The translations under genes were made by a program, and so were the position numbers. This document shows positions 38,104-45,897 of a stretch of 46,959 nt of DNA, in pieces. How positions within the stretch are numbered: position 1 is the stretch's first letter; every line of letters starts with the position of its first letter. The notes beneath the pieces are model-generated. The model ran no database searches and was not told the origin of the DNA. It saw only the letters and a list, made by a program, of their open reading frames with translations. Source of the stretch: a virus; IMG/VR virus record IMGVR_UViG_3300025132_000065, positions 1-46,959 of that record; one strand, written 5' to 3'.

Positions 38104-38142
38104 TCCCTGATTCATGATTCCTGACTCAAGGTACAGGGATCA
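38101..38142 (+). repeat. Inverted repeat spanning the gene end, with the GGTACAGGGATCA motif
   Basis: TGATCCCTG 38101-38109 (beginning with the stop codon of the previous gene) pairs with CAGGGATCA 38134-38142. Inside are TGATTCATGATTC and CCTGACTC. CAAGGTACAGGGATCA at 38127-38142 is identical to a 16-base stretch in terL (13475-13490). No U-run follows, so it is not a clear terminator. Confidence 0.65.
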
Positions 38143-38188
38143 GATTCACCCTTGTAGAAAGCTAAATTGGCCTTAAATTTATTGACTA

Positions 38189-40405
38189 ATGTATAATGAC
38201 CCAAAAGCCCTTCAGGAGTTGGATGGTTTAGCTGCTTTTGACGAAGACGGCAAACCGATGCAGAGCCGTATTAAAGATGTAAAAAGTGCGTTAAAAATAT
38301 TTGAAGGGCTTCGCAAAGCGGATGAGCAATCGTCTGTAAACAGAGCCAGAGTAGATGCGATGTTTGATGGGGCTAATCCCTACAATCAAGGGCAACTGAA
38401 TGCGAGCGGTCAGGGTCTTAAAACTAATTTGAATTTCGGAGAGGCTCAACGTCTTTTGGATATATCGCTATCTGCCTACGTAGACCTTTACTCTTCACTA
38501 GAAAAACTAGTGGAGGTAAAGGGTACGCAGGGAGAGCCTAGCGAGATTACTCAGCAGGAGGATATTGTTTCTGAGGAGATAACTCATTTGTTACGTAGTT
38601 GGCCTGATTTCCATTCCCACTACCTTCGTCTTTGTACGACGTTCATAAAACATGGTACAGGGATCACTTACTTTGACACGCCTGATGACTGGAAGTTTAG
38701 GGTGGGTAGTTTTGCTGATATTTTGATACCGAGGCAAACACCTGCATCTGAGTCGGCTATTGATGTAGCGATTGGTCGTAGGCAGTATCACATACATGAG
38801 CTATTTAATTTCATCAAAAACCCAAAAGCTGCTAGTAAGGTAGGTTGGAATGTTGAAGAGGTTAAGCGGGTTCTTTTGAAGAACGTGACTACACGGGGTC
38901 GTAGGAATCATAAGAATATTTATGATGATTGGGAGTCGTTACAGTCTGAGTTAAAAAACAACGACATACATGAAGGGTATCAAAACCCTACAGTATCTGT
39001 GTTACATTTTTGGGTACGTGAGTTAGATGGGAGTATATCTCATTACATATCTACGGAAAGCGATTGCAAAGATTTTTTATACAAGAAGATTTCCCGTTAT
39101 GAGAAGCCAGAACATGCGTATGTTATGTTTACGTATGGTGTAGGCTCGAATGGAACATATCATTCGATACGGGGGTTGGGGCATCGTATCTTTAACCACA
39201 TTCAGACGAGCAACCGCTTGCGTTGCCAAATGATTGACGGTGCGATGTTAGGATCGGCAGTTATGATTCAACCCGAAAACCAGAGGGCGTTAGATGAATT
39301 AGGGTTTACGTATTATGGAGCATATGCCGTCCTATCCCCCAACGTTAATATTATTGAGAAGGCAGCACCTAACTTGAGTACTGGTGTGCAGCCAGCACTG
39401 AACGACATATCAAATCAGTTAGCTTTGAATACTGATACTATTAGTACCTATGGACCTAATCAAAGTTCACCGTACAAGAATCAGATGCAGGTTGTTGCTG
39501 ACATGGATGTTAGTACTCGATTATCTGGTGCTTCCTTAAACCTGTTTTATGCTTCATGGAACAGGCTTCTTAAAGAGATTGTTAGGAGGATAGTAAACGG
39601 CAAGAAAGACAGAGAGCTTAACGAGTTTTATAGTAGGTGTGCAGACCGAGGGGTACAGGAATCATTTATCAAGACATTGGATTTGGCTAGAACAAAAGCC
39701 GTCCGATCTATTGGCAATGGCTCGTATGCGAATAGATTGGTTGCCCTTCGGGAGTTACAAGCTATATCAGGTTCGTTTGATGAGGTTGGTCGTAAGAACC
39801 TTACTCGTGATATAGTTTCTACTCGTGTCGGGCATGATTTAGCTGACAGGTATGCTCCTGTGGTAGAGGGTGCTCGCCCAACTGTTGATGGTAAGATAGC
39901 TTATCTTGAGAACCAACAGTTATCAGAAGGCATTTCTGTTCCTGTGGTTTCGACTGAATTACACGCAGCTCATTTAGCGGAGCATATTCCAGCTTTGACA
40001 GGGTTAATTGAGCGTTTAAATACGGGTCAGGCAGATCCGTTGCAGGTTTTACCTGCCTTACAAGCATTTTATGAGCATATTGCAATGACTGCGGAGCAGT
40101 TAGCAGGAGATCCTATGCAGCAAGGTTTGGTTGGTCAGGCTAAACAAGCCCTTCAATTTGCAGAGGAGATGATAAATAACACCTCAAAACAAGTACAAAA
40201 GATGCAGCGTGAGGCTGCTGAAGCGGGTGGTACTCCTGAAGGTGGTGAAGATCCTGCAATGACTGCTAAAATGCAGGAGCATCAGATGAAAATGCAGATG
40301 GCACAACAAAAAGCTGAACTTGACATGCAGTTAAAACAAGCCAAGTTTGAGCAAGAGCAAGCATTGCGTGATGCGAAGACCGCAATGGACTTGCAAAAAC
40401 AATAA
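38189..40405 (+). CDS. Portal protein
   Basis: 738 residues of the large podovirus-type portal. The N-terminal wing has EAQRLLDISLSAYVDLYSSLE, with DGANPYNQGQL before it; then VSVLHFWVRELDG, YVMFTYGVG and SIRGLGHRIFNHIQTSNRLR, a helical stem region; the C-terminus is a long Q/K/M-rich helix (about 670-738). It forms the dodecameric ring at the head vertex to which terminase and tail bind. Identification rests on overall pattern, size and its place ahead of scaffold and capsid genes. Two copies of the GGTACAGGRATCA motif lie in it, in different codon frames. No ribosome site precedes the ATG. Confidence 0.84.
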   Translation: MYNDPKALQELDGLAAFDEDGKPMQSRIKDVKSALKIFEGLRKADEQSSVNRARVDAMFDGANPYNQGQLNASGQGLKTNLNFGEAQRLLDISLSAYVDLYSSLEKLVEVKGTQGEPSEITQQEDIVSEEITHLLRSWPDFHSHYLRLCTTFIKHGTGITYFDTPDDWKFRVGSFADILIPRQTPASESAIDVAIGRRQYHIHELFNFIKNPKAASKVGWNVEEVKRVLLKNVTTRGRRNHKNIYDDWESLQSELKNNDIHEGYQNPTVSVLHFWVRELDGSISHYISTESDCKDFLYKKISRYEKPEHAYVMFTYGVGSNGTYHSIRGLGHRIFNHIQTSNRLRCQMIDGAMLGSAVMIQPENQRALDELGFTYYGAYAVLSPNVNIIEKAAPNLSTGVQPALNDISNQLALNTDTISTYGPNQSSPYKNQMQVVADMDVSTRLSGASLNLFYASWNRLLKEIVRRIVNGKKDRELNEFYSRCADRGVQESFIKTLDLARTKAVRSIGNGSYANRLVALRELQAISGSFDEVGRKNLTRDIVSTRVGHDLADRYAPVVEGARPTVDGKIAYLENQQLSEGISVPVVSTELHAAHLAEHIPALTGLIERLNTGQADPLQVLPALQAFYEHIAMTAEQLAGDPMQQGLVGQAKQALQFAEEMINNTSKQVQKMQREAAEAGGTPEGGEDPAMTAKMQEHQMKMQMAQQKAELDMQLKQAKFEQEQALRDAKTAMDLQKQ

Positions 40406-40413
40406 TTTTATAG

Positions 40414-40722
40414 ATGCCAAAAAAAGTTGCCTTACCTATTCCAATAGATAGGTGGTTCAAAGATGTTAAACGAATTGAAGAATTACGAGCGGTCTTGGAT
40501 TCTGAGGCTTTCCAAACGGCAGTCGCAATTCTCAAAGACACAGCAGGACCAACTTTCGGATCAGTTGCTGGAGACGAGAAGGTTAACAGCAACCGTCACG
40601 CATGGTACGCAGGATATCGTGATGCTTTCAGTGATTTACATAAACTAACTAAATTAAAAGGGGACAACCAAACAAACGTAACACCTGAAGAATGGAATCA
40701 CATACAGACACCGCAACAGTAG
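40414..40722 (+). CDS. Small protein between portal and scaffold genes
   Basis: 102 residues: PIPIDRWFKDVKRIEELRAV, a helix, then GPTFGSVAGDEKVNSNRHAW and YAGYRDAFSDLHKLT. It lies eight bases after the portal stop and overlaps the scaffold gene by 31 bases. In related gene orders this spot often holds a small head-assembly protein. The role is not shown. Confidence 0.74.
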   Translation: MPKKVALPIPIDRWFKDVKRIEELRAVLDSEAFQTAVAILKDTAGPTFGSVAGDEKVNSNRHAWYAGYRDAFSDLHKLTKLKGDNQTNVTPEEWNHIQTPQQ

Positions 40723-41876
40723 AAGCACCAGTAGCCGAATCAACAGAGGCTGTTGAAAGTTTACCACAAGAAACTACTCAAGATAGTTTCCTTGATGCTT
40801 TGGATTCTGCTTTGAGTAACATTACTGAGTCACCTTTAGAAAATGTTGAAATAGAAGAACCAAAAGAAGAAGCAAGTCCAGAACCAGAAGCCACTGAAGA
40901 ATCTGCTGATAAAAAAGAGAGTACAGAAAAACCAAACACTGACGAGCCGTTAGAAGCTTTATCTGAAGATATTGAAGATGAGTGGACACCTAAAGCAGCT
41001 AACAGGTTTAAACAATTAAAAGACGAACTTAAAACTAACCGATCAGAACTTGATACTCTTAGACAAACTGTAAAAGAACAAGCATCTAAAATGGAAGAGC
41101 TTAACGCTATGGCAGAAAGCCGTGACGTTGATGCGTTGAAAGAAACTTTACAGCAGTACGAGCTTGAAAAGTCTTTTAGTGATTTAGAAAACACAACTCA
41201 ATATCAAGAAGCGGTTACTGAGCCTTTGAATCGTTTGATGGACAAAGCTTCTGTTATAGCAGATAAGTATGACGTTGATTACGATAATTTAGTTGATATT
41301 ATTGCTTTAGATGATTCTGAAGAACAAGACCTTAAACTAGGTGAGCTATTGCCTGATGCTTCTGATAGGGATAAGTCATCAATTTACAGGATTATTGAAG
41401 ATATAGACCCTATCATGGATAGGCGTAATCAGTTGTTTGAAAATGCCGATGCTGCGTTACAAGAAGCTCAATATTTAGAAGAGCAGAAGCAACAATCTGA
41501 ATTAGCTGAAAAAGTTGAAATACGTAAAGCGATTACTCGCAATGTAGTAAAAAGAGTCGGTGAAAAACTACCTTTCCTTTCTGGAGTAGAAGGTTTAGAC
41601 ATGGCTTCTATAGAAGCAAAAGCTTCAGATCTTGATCCATCAGTAGTACATCCTGTAGATTTTGCTTATAATTCTGTAGCATCTCAAATTTTACCTACAA
41701 TAGTTCGTGAATACCTATCCTCTCGTGCTGAAGCTGAAGTCCTTATGAATAAATTAGCTGAGTACGAAAACGCAGAGCCTACAGTATCAGGATCTCCAAA
41801 AGCGGATAGTTCCTCTAGTAGACCTTCAGATTTATCCTTTGAAGAGGCTATTAGTGCAGCCTTGAGTGGTGCGTAA
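40692..41876 (+). CDS. Capsid scaffolding protein
   Basis: 394 residues. A disordered, very acidic N-terminus (EEPKEEASPEPEATEESADK) leads to a long coiled coil (FKQLKDELKTNRSELDTLRQ and on to about 160) and more helices, with an S/P-rich tail at the end. This is the usual make-up of phage scaffolds, and its place between portal and capsid genes fits. It would shape the procapsid and leave before DNA packaging. No protease domain is seen. Confidence 0.8.
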   Translation: MESHTDTATVEAPVAESTEAVESLPQETTQDSFLDALDSALSNITESPLENVEIEEPKEEASPEPEATEESADKKESTEKPNTDEPLEALSEDIEDEWTPKAANRFKQLKDELKTNRSELDTLRQTVKEQASKMEELNAMAESRDVDALKETLQQYELEKSFSDLENTTQYQEAVTEPLNRLMDKASVIADKYDVDYDNLVDIIALDDSEEQDLKLGELLPDASDRDKSSIYRIIEDIDPIMDRRNQLFENADAALQEAQYLEEQKQQSELAEKVEIRKAITRNVVKRVGEKLPFLSGVEGLDMASIEAKASDLDPSVVHPVDFAYNSVASQILPTIVREYLSSRAEAEVLMNKLAEYENAEPTVSGSPKADSSSSRPSDLSFEEAISAALSGA

Positions 41877-41895
41877 AAGTAGTTTATACTAGCCT

Positions 41896-42189
41896 ATGGC
41901 TAGGGCAAAATTCAAACGACTACCTTCAGGAAAGATCCTATGGAGAGGTGAGAAGTTTGCTGGGTTTAATAAACCAAAGAAAGCTCCTGCGGGGAGTAAG
42001 AAGAAGTTTATTGTGCTTGGTAAGCAAGGGGACAAGATTAAAAAAGTAGGGTTTGGTCATAGAGACTATCAAGATTTCAGACAACATAAAGACCCTAAGA
42101 GACGTAAAAACTTTAGGGCAAGACATAATTGTCAGACCGCAAAAGATAAAACAACCGCTCGTTATTGGGCTTGTAGAAAACTTTGGTGA
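41896..42189 (+). CDS. Basic protein with a conserved-type HNC...DKTTARYWACR end
   Basis: 97 residues, strongly basic (KFKRLPSGKILWRGEKFAGF, then KPKKAPAGSKKK). The C-terminus HNCQTAKDKTTARYWACRKL resembles a motif I recall in uncharacterised basic proteins of marine phages, with two cysteines. It may bind DNA in the virion. The gene overlaps the next by one base (TGATG). Confidence 0.74.
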   Translation: MARAKFKRLPSGKILWRGEKFAGFNKPKKAPAGSKKKFIVLGKQGDKIKKVGFGHRDYQDFRQHKDPKRRKNFRARHNCQTAKDKTTARYWACRKLW

Positions 42190-42368
42190 TGGCTAAGAAA
42201 AAATCAACAGTTAACAAAGCAGGTAATTATACAAAGCCTACGATGCGTAAGCGGTTGTTTCGTCAGATTATGGCAGGTACTAAAGGAGGCAAAGCAGGTC
42301 AATGGTCAGCACGTAAAGCTCAGTTACTTGCTATGATGTACAAAAAAAGAGGTGGGGGTTATAAGTAA
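42189..42368 (+). CDS. Small basic protein
   Basis: 59 residues from ATG 42189, coupled to the previous stop (TGATG). Composition is K/R/G-rich with KPTMRKRLFRQIMAGTKGGK, QWSARKAQLLAMMYKKRG. It is part of a run of three basic genes before the capsid; DNA-condensing or DNA-binding virion components are plausible. Confidence 0.72.
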   Translation: MAKKKSTVNKAGNYTKPTMRKRLFRQIMAGTKGGKAGQWSARKAQLLAMMYKKRGGGYK

Positions 42369-42652
42369 TGGCTTTAAAAAAGTCCCAGAAGTCCTTAAAA
42401 GATTGGACTAAACAAAAGTGGCGTACTAAATCTGGTAAGAAGTCCTCTGAAACAGGAGAGCGTTACTTACCTGAGAGGGCTATTAAAATGTTATCATCTG
42501 CAAAATATGCAGCAGGTACACGTAGGAAAAGGAAAGCTACAGCGGAGGGAAAACAAAACGCTAAGTATACAGAAGCGGAGAGAAAAGCATTTATCAGAGC
42601 AACTGGTAGGAAATACAAACCTAAAAAACTAAAAGAAAAAAATGAAAGGTGA
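42368..42652 (+). CDS. DUF5872-like basic phage protein
   Basis: 94 residues. LKDWTKQKWRTKSGKKSSET, GERYLPERAIKMLSSAKYAA and GTRRKRKATAEGKQNAKY match the pattern of DUF5872, a short basic protein family in phages and giant viruses, as I remember it. ATG overlaps the prior stop (TAATG). Nucleic-acid binding is likely. Confidence 0.74.
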   Translation: MALKKSQKSLKDWTKQKWRTKSGKKSSETGERYLPERAIKMLSSAKYAAGTRRKRKATAEGKQNAKYTEAERKAFIRATGRKYKPKKLKEKNER

Positions 42653-42887
42653 ACCACATTACTTAAAAGATGGGACTATTTATAAAGGAGAGTCGCATAA
42701 AATGCCTAATGGCGAAGTCCATACAGGGGAAGAACACAATGAAGATAGTGAAAAACTATTTCATTTTGACAACCTTAGTGACGAAGCAAAGAAAAAAGCA
42801 AAGGAATCTAAAAAAGAAGATAAAAAAGGAACCGCAGTTGTTATATCTTTTATGGATGCTGTGGAAAAAGGTATAAAGGAAAAATAG
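42642..42887 (+). CDS. Small protein with a HYLKDGT..KGE..KMPNGEVHTG motif
   Basis: 81 residues. It begins HYLKDGTIYKGESHKMPNGE, then VHTGEEHNEDSEKLFHFDNL, then a lysine-rich helix (DEAKKKAKESKKEDKKG). This opening is one I recall from other phage small proteins next to capsid genes. Function is unknown. Start lies within the end of the previous gene. Confidence 0.72.
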   Translation: MKGEPHYLKDGTIYKGESHKMPNGEVHTGEEHNEDSEKLFHFDNLSDEAKKKAKESKKEDKKGTAVVISFMDAVEKGIKEK

Positions 42888-42890
42888 CTC

Positions 42891-43184
42891 ATGGATACTA
42901 AAACGATACTATCTTTAGGGATAGGTCTTGTAGTACAGGCTGCTGGTATAGTGTGGTGGGCTTCTAAACTACAATCCGAAGTTCAACACAACGATTTTCA
43001 AATCCAGATGATTGCTAAAGATGTTAGTGAGAATTCAGAGTTTGTTAAACTTTGGCCCGCAGGTAAGTGGGGTTCTGGATCTTTACCTTCTGACGTAAGG
43101 CAAGATTTAAAAATAGGAATGTTAGAAATGGATATGGACAAAGTAATGTCGAAATTATACAACGGAGTACCGAAGGAGCCTTAA
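42891..43184 (+). CDS. Small membrane-anchored protein
   Basis: 97 residues. One N-terminal transmembrane segment (ILSLGIGLVVQAAGIVWWAS) and a soluble helix (VQHNDFQIQMIAKDVSENSE) then a short domain with LPSDVRQDLKIGMLEMDMDK. Role unknown. Confidence 0.7.
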   Translation: MDTKTILSLGIGLVVQAAGIVWWASKLQSEVQHNDFQIQMIAKDVSENSEFVKLWPAGKWGSGSLPSDVRQDLKIGMLEMDMDKVMSKLYNGVPKEP

Positions 43185-43185
43185 T

Positions 43186-43554
43186 GTGAAATGGCTGTTA
43201 ACAGCCCTGCTATTTTGCCTTCCCACAACAATTAGAGCAGATGATCATTGGGGAACTACACCACCAGTACCTGAAATAACTATAGAACATGACATCTATA
43301 GTGGGTGGATAACCCTTGGTTGGGTATCAGACTCTACTTTTGACCTCCCTATTTGGTATATTGTAGAAGTAAAACAGGTAGATGAAGATGGTGTTATAGA
43401 CCCAGAGTTCCTTTGGCACAGACCATTTGTACCAATACGCAGTAATTTCAACGAGTATATCTCGTTTAGATTACAATACAAAGATCTTAATGGTAAGATC
43501 TATGATTGGTTTCGGTCAGAAATGTTTAGGGTCAGGGTAATGTGGGGAGCTTAA
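43186..43554 (+). CDS. Secreted beta-rich protein
   Basis: 122 residues from GTG 43186, with GGAG upstream. MKWLLTALLFCLPTTIRAD is a signal peptide. The mature part is beta-rich, with fibronectin/Ig-like tryptophan-tyrosine strands (YSGWITLGWVSDSTF, PIWYIVEVKQVDEDG, EYISFRLQYKDLNGK). It should be exported to the periplasm, or be a virion surface decoration. It overlaps the convergent lipoprotein gene by four bases. Confidence 0.7.
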   Translation: MKWLLTALLFCLPTTIRADDHWGTTPPVPEITIEHDIYSGWITLGWVSDSTFDLPIWYIVEVKQVDEDGVIDPEFLWHRPFVPIRSNFNEYISFRLQYKDLNGKIYDWFRSEMFRVRVMWGA

Positions 43555-43739
43555 TCCTCAACAACATCAAGGCCAACACAAATTTTAGGTGGTAGTGGTG
43601 TAACCTGTGTTTCAAGATTAACCCTTACTGCTGGATTTGTGAATGGAATTGGCAACCCTACTTTAGCATTAGTTGTGTCACAAGCGACGTTGGCGAGTGC
43701 TACAAAAGCTAGACCGAGTAATACAATTATTTTCTTCAT
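43551..43739 (-). CDS. Small lipoprotein, on the opposite strand
   Basis: 62 residues. MKKIIVLLGLAFVALANVAC looks like a lipoprotein signal, with cysteine at 20. The mature part is short and proline-rich (GLPIPFTNPAVRV). The only leftward gene within the capsid block. It may act in superinfection exclusion or at lysis. The -3 position of the lipobox is not ideal, so a plain signal peptide is possible. Confidence 0.55.
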   Translation of the reverse strand: MKKIIVLLGLAFVALANVACDTTNAKVGLPIPFTNPAVRVNLETQVTPLPPKICVGLDVVED

Positions 43740-43807
43740 ATGTTAATCTAAGCATGAAGCTTAAAAATTTCCACTGTAAAAAAATCAAATAAGCTATATA
43801 TTTTAAA

Positions 43808-44041
43808 ATGCCTAATTACGATAAAAGTAAGAAAAAAATGTTACAATCTTATAAAGGTAAAGGTATGGGTGGTAAAACTGAACTCCCAGCACCTAGAGCT
43901 TTAAAGTTACATGAAGGTATTTCTGACAAAGAGTTAGAAAAATATCGTAAAGATTTAGATAAGTTTAAACAAAGGAAGTTTGAACTTGAACAAAAAAAGA
44001 AAAAAGAAGCTATAGAGTTCTATAAAAGTTTACGAACATAA
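43808..44041 (+). CDS. Small basic coiled-coil protein
   Basis: 77 residues, lysine-rich: MPNYDKSKKKMLQSYKGKGM, then DKELEKYRKDLDKFKQRKFE, one long helix. Resembles small basic proteins of capsid operons. No known family. Confidence 0.66.
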   Translation: MPNYDKSKKKMLQSYKGKGMGGKTELPAPRALKLHEGISDKELEKYRKDLDKFKQRKFELEQKKKKEAIEFYKSLRT

Positions 44042-44044
44042 TTA

Positions 44045-44140
44045 ATGTATAATTCTAAAAAAACACCAAAACAAAAAGTTTTAGCTCCTTATAAGAAAGG
44101 GGCTAAAAAACCTAAGAAACCTACTAGTAAAAAGGGGTGA
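44045..44140 (+). CDS. 31-residue lysine-rich peptide
   Basis: ATG 44045 three bases after the previous stop; TGA at 44138-44140. Sequence begins MYNSKKTPKQKVLAPYKKGA and ends KKPTSKKG. Start looks like that of the preceding gene (MPNYDKSKKK), so it could be a small paralogue. It is too short for usual gene calling. A nucleic-acid-binding basic peptide is plausible. Confidence 0.5.
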   Translation: MYNSKKTPKQKVLAPYKKGAKKPKKPTSKKG

Positions 44141-44218
44141 GGTTAATTTTGGCACTAGGGTAGTGCTCTAAAAATACCCTGTTGCATATATTAAAAATAA
44201 GATTATTTTATATATGTT

Positions 44219-44342
44219 AACAACTCATATGGTTGCTCTAGCCATGAATAGTTCTAGTGAGAAGTTATCAATGGGCTGTGTTCCGTTCCATAATCAATCT
44301 ACTTGGTTGCTCTAGCCATAAATAGTTCTAGTTCAGTAGATT
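44219..44342 (+). ncRNA. Tandem structured element in the capsid leader
   Basis: Two copies of a 28-base core, GGTTGCTCTAGCCATRAATA and on to TTCTAGT, at 44231-44258 and 44305-44332, differ at one base. Each is closed by its own stem: copy one AAC/GTT and CTC/GAG around an AA/AA internal loop (44219-44226 with 44259-44266); copy two a perfect 8-bp stem, AATCTACT 44296-44303 with AGTAGATT 44335-44342. Within the core GGTT pairs with AGCC around GCTCT. Stem sequences differ but pairing holds, as for a functional RNA. They lie 84-207 bases ahead of the major capsid gene. Confidence 0.68.
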
Positions 44343-44357
44343 CCAATAACTTTACTT

Positions 44358-44389
44358 AGATCGTCTCCAGAACGAAACAGGAGAGGTCT
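44358..44389 (+). promoter_or_regulatory. Bulged hairpin before the major capsid gene
   Basis: AGATC 44358-44362 and TCTCC 44364-44368 pair with GGAGA 44380-44384 and GGTCT 44385-44389, with one bulged G and a loop AGAACGAAACA. It is the third stem-loop of the capsid leader. GGAGAGG in it is a Shine-Dalgarno-like string but lies about 40 bases from the ATG. Confidence 0.6.
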
Positions 44390-44425
44390 GTACTACTATA
44401 ACTTAACAATTAGAAAACAAATAAA

Positions 44426-45799
44426 ATGGCCTTTGGACCTCCAAACAGTCTGTCAGCCCCCGCATCGGGATCGGCTGCGGATCAAACTATTAACACAATA
44501 TTGACCCAAGAAGCGGGTAGAATTGGTGCTGATATACATAAAGCAACTCTTCACACCAGCCCTTGGATTGACCTTATTAAACAAGCTACATTCCCAGAGG
44601 GAATGGGTTATACACTCAACACTTTGATTTATGACCGTGCTCTCCCCGTGTCTCCTCTCGACGCAGATCTTGATGAATCTGCTGCTCTTGTAGGTACTAA
44701 CTGGAGTGCTCTAGGAACTACACAAGGATCAGCAAGTGCTGGTTTCATCGCTAACTCAACTGAGTCTACAACAGGAGCACCTACAGGTGGAGACAATGTT
44801 AACCACATTGACTTCTCTAAAGTTCTCAAAACATACAGCCTTAGTAGAGCAGTTATTGAATCTCCACGTATCAACGTAGAGGAACTTCGTTATGCAGCCC
44901 ACCGCACAGAGCAACTCCGTGCGATTATGGATTTGCTTAAAGAGTCCACTCGTTCTTCTTGGGAGAATCGTTACCGTCAACAGTACGACAAGCAGTGTAA
45001 CAATGTTGTTTACGCTAAAACTGCTTCTTCTATCTTTGCTACTGGTGCTGAAGGTAAAGCAACACACTCTACTGACTCATCTGAGCTTTTAGATGTAGAT
45101 GCTGCTGCTACCGCTGGTGGTGATGGTGGAACAAGTGATAATGTTGTAGATGCAACTGCAAACATCTCTAACGCTCTTTTGGATAAGATTTACTTCCAAC
45201 TTGTGCGTAAAGGTGCTGGAAACAATGCACATGGAGTTGAGAATGGTAGACCAGTATTTACATTGGTTTGCTCATCAGAAGCATCTTATCAGTTGATGAC
45301 TGAGTCTGGATTCCGTGATGATGTACGTTACAACAATTCTAGAGTGAGTGATCTTATTGCTCCTTTAGGTGTTGAGAAGTCTTTCAGAGGTTTCTATCAC
45401 TTGATTGATGACATGCTTCCACGTTTCAACGCAGCTCTAACTGGTGGAAATGACAACCTTGTTGAAGTACCTGTCTACGACGTAGACCACTCAAACAAGA
45501 AAGTTGTAATGAACACAGCTTACGATAGTGCTGCTATCGAAGTAGCTTACATCTTACACCAAGATGTAATGGAGTCCTTGATTCCTGCGCCTGTCACTAA
45601 TGTAAGTGGTCTTTCATTTGATCCAGTCAGCTATAAAGGTGACTTCAAGTGGACTAACATTCCTGATATCGTGCGTAACCCAGATGGAAACATTGGTTTC
45701 TTCAGGGGTATCATGGCTTCAGCTTCCAAGCCTATTAAGACAGACTTTGGTTATGTGATTCTCTTCAAGAGAGATTCCGCTACACCTGCTGCTGTTTAA
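44426..45799 (+). CDS. Major capsid protein
   Basis: 457 residues, probably of the HK97-like fold. Recognised from context (after scaffold, isolated with its own leader and terminator) and pattern: N-terminal NSLSAPASGSAADQTI and helix, DLIKQATFPEGMGYTL, SLSRAVIESPRINVEELRYA, KIYFQLVRKGAGNN and a C-terminal ENGRPVFTLVCSSEASYQLM and KTDFGYVILFKRD. The codon use is richer in preferred-type codons than elsewhere, as in highly expressed genes. No ribosome site: the ATG follows an A-rich tract (AGAAAACAAATAAA). Confidence 0.85.
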   Translation: MAFGPPNSLSAPASGSAADQTINTILTQEAGRIGADIHKATLHTSPWIDLIKQATFPEGMGYTLNTLIYDRALPVSPLDADLDESAALVGTNWSALGTTQGSASAGFIANSTESTTGAPTGGDNVNHIDFSKVLKTYSLSRAVIESPRINVEELRYAAHRTEQLRAIMDLLKESTRSSWENRYRQQYDKQCNNVVYAKTASSIFATGAEGKATHSTDSSELLDVDAAATAGGDGGTSDNVVDATANISNALLDKIYFQLVRKGAGNNAHGVENGRPVFTLVCSSEASYQLMTESGFRDDVRYNNSRVSDLIAPLGVEKSFRGFYHLIDDMLPRFNAALTGGNDNLVEVPVYDVDHSNKKVVMNTAYDSAAIEVAYILHQDVMESLIPAPVTNVSGLSFDPVSYKGDFKWTNIPDIVRNPDGNIGFFRGIMASASKPIKTDFGYVILFKRDSATPAAV

Positions 45800-45809
45800 T
45801 TTAATGTGG

Positions 45810-45826
45810 GGTTCTTAAAAGGAACC
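45810..45826 (+). promoter_or_regulatory. Small hairpin after the capsid gene
   Basis: GGTTC 45810-45814 with GAACC 45822-45826, loop of seven, directly after the capsid stop. It may protect the mRNA 3' end or pause polymerase before the main terminator at 45847. Confidence 0.45.
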
Positions 45827-45846
45827 TTACATAAATACTTCACAAT

Positions 45847-45889
45847 AACCTCGATCCTCTTGCAAAAATGGGGATCGGGGTTATTTTTT
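45847..45889 (+). terminator. Rho-independent terminator after the major capsid gene
   Basis: AACCTCGATCC 45847-45857 pairs with GGATCGGGGTT 45872-45882 (one T-G pair), loop of 14, then ATTTTTT. This is a textbook terminator and would limit expression of the next gene relative to capsid. Confidence 0.9.
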
Positions 45890-45897
45890 AATACATT

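Noticed and set aside
38166-38201. Promoter TTGACT...TATAAT at the portal start
   Set aside because: The two boxes are only four bases apart and the second lies in the portal coding sequence.
44231-44332. preQ1-I or glutamine riboswitch
   Set aside because: The GGTT..CTAG string loosely recalls preQ1-I, and tandem copies recall glutamine switches, but the needed conserved bases and pseudoknot are not seen.
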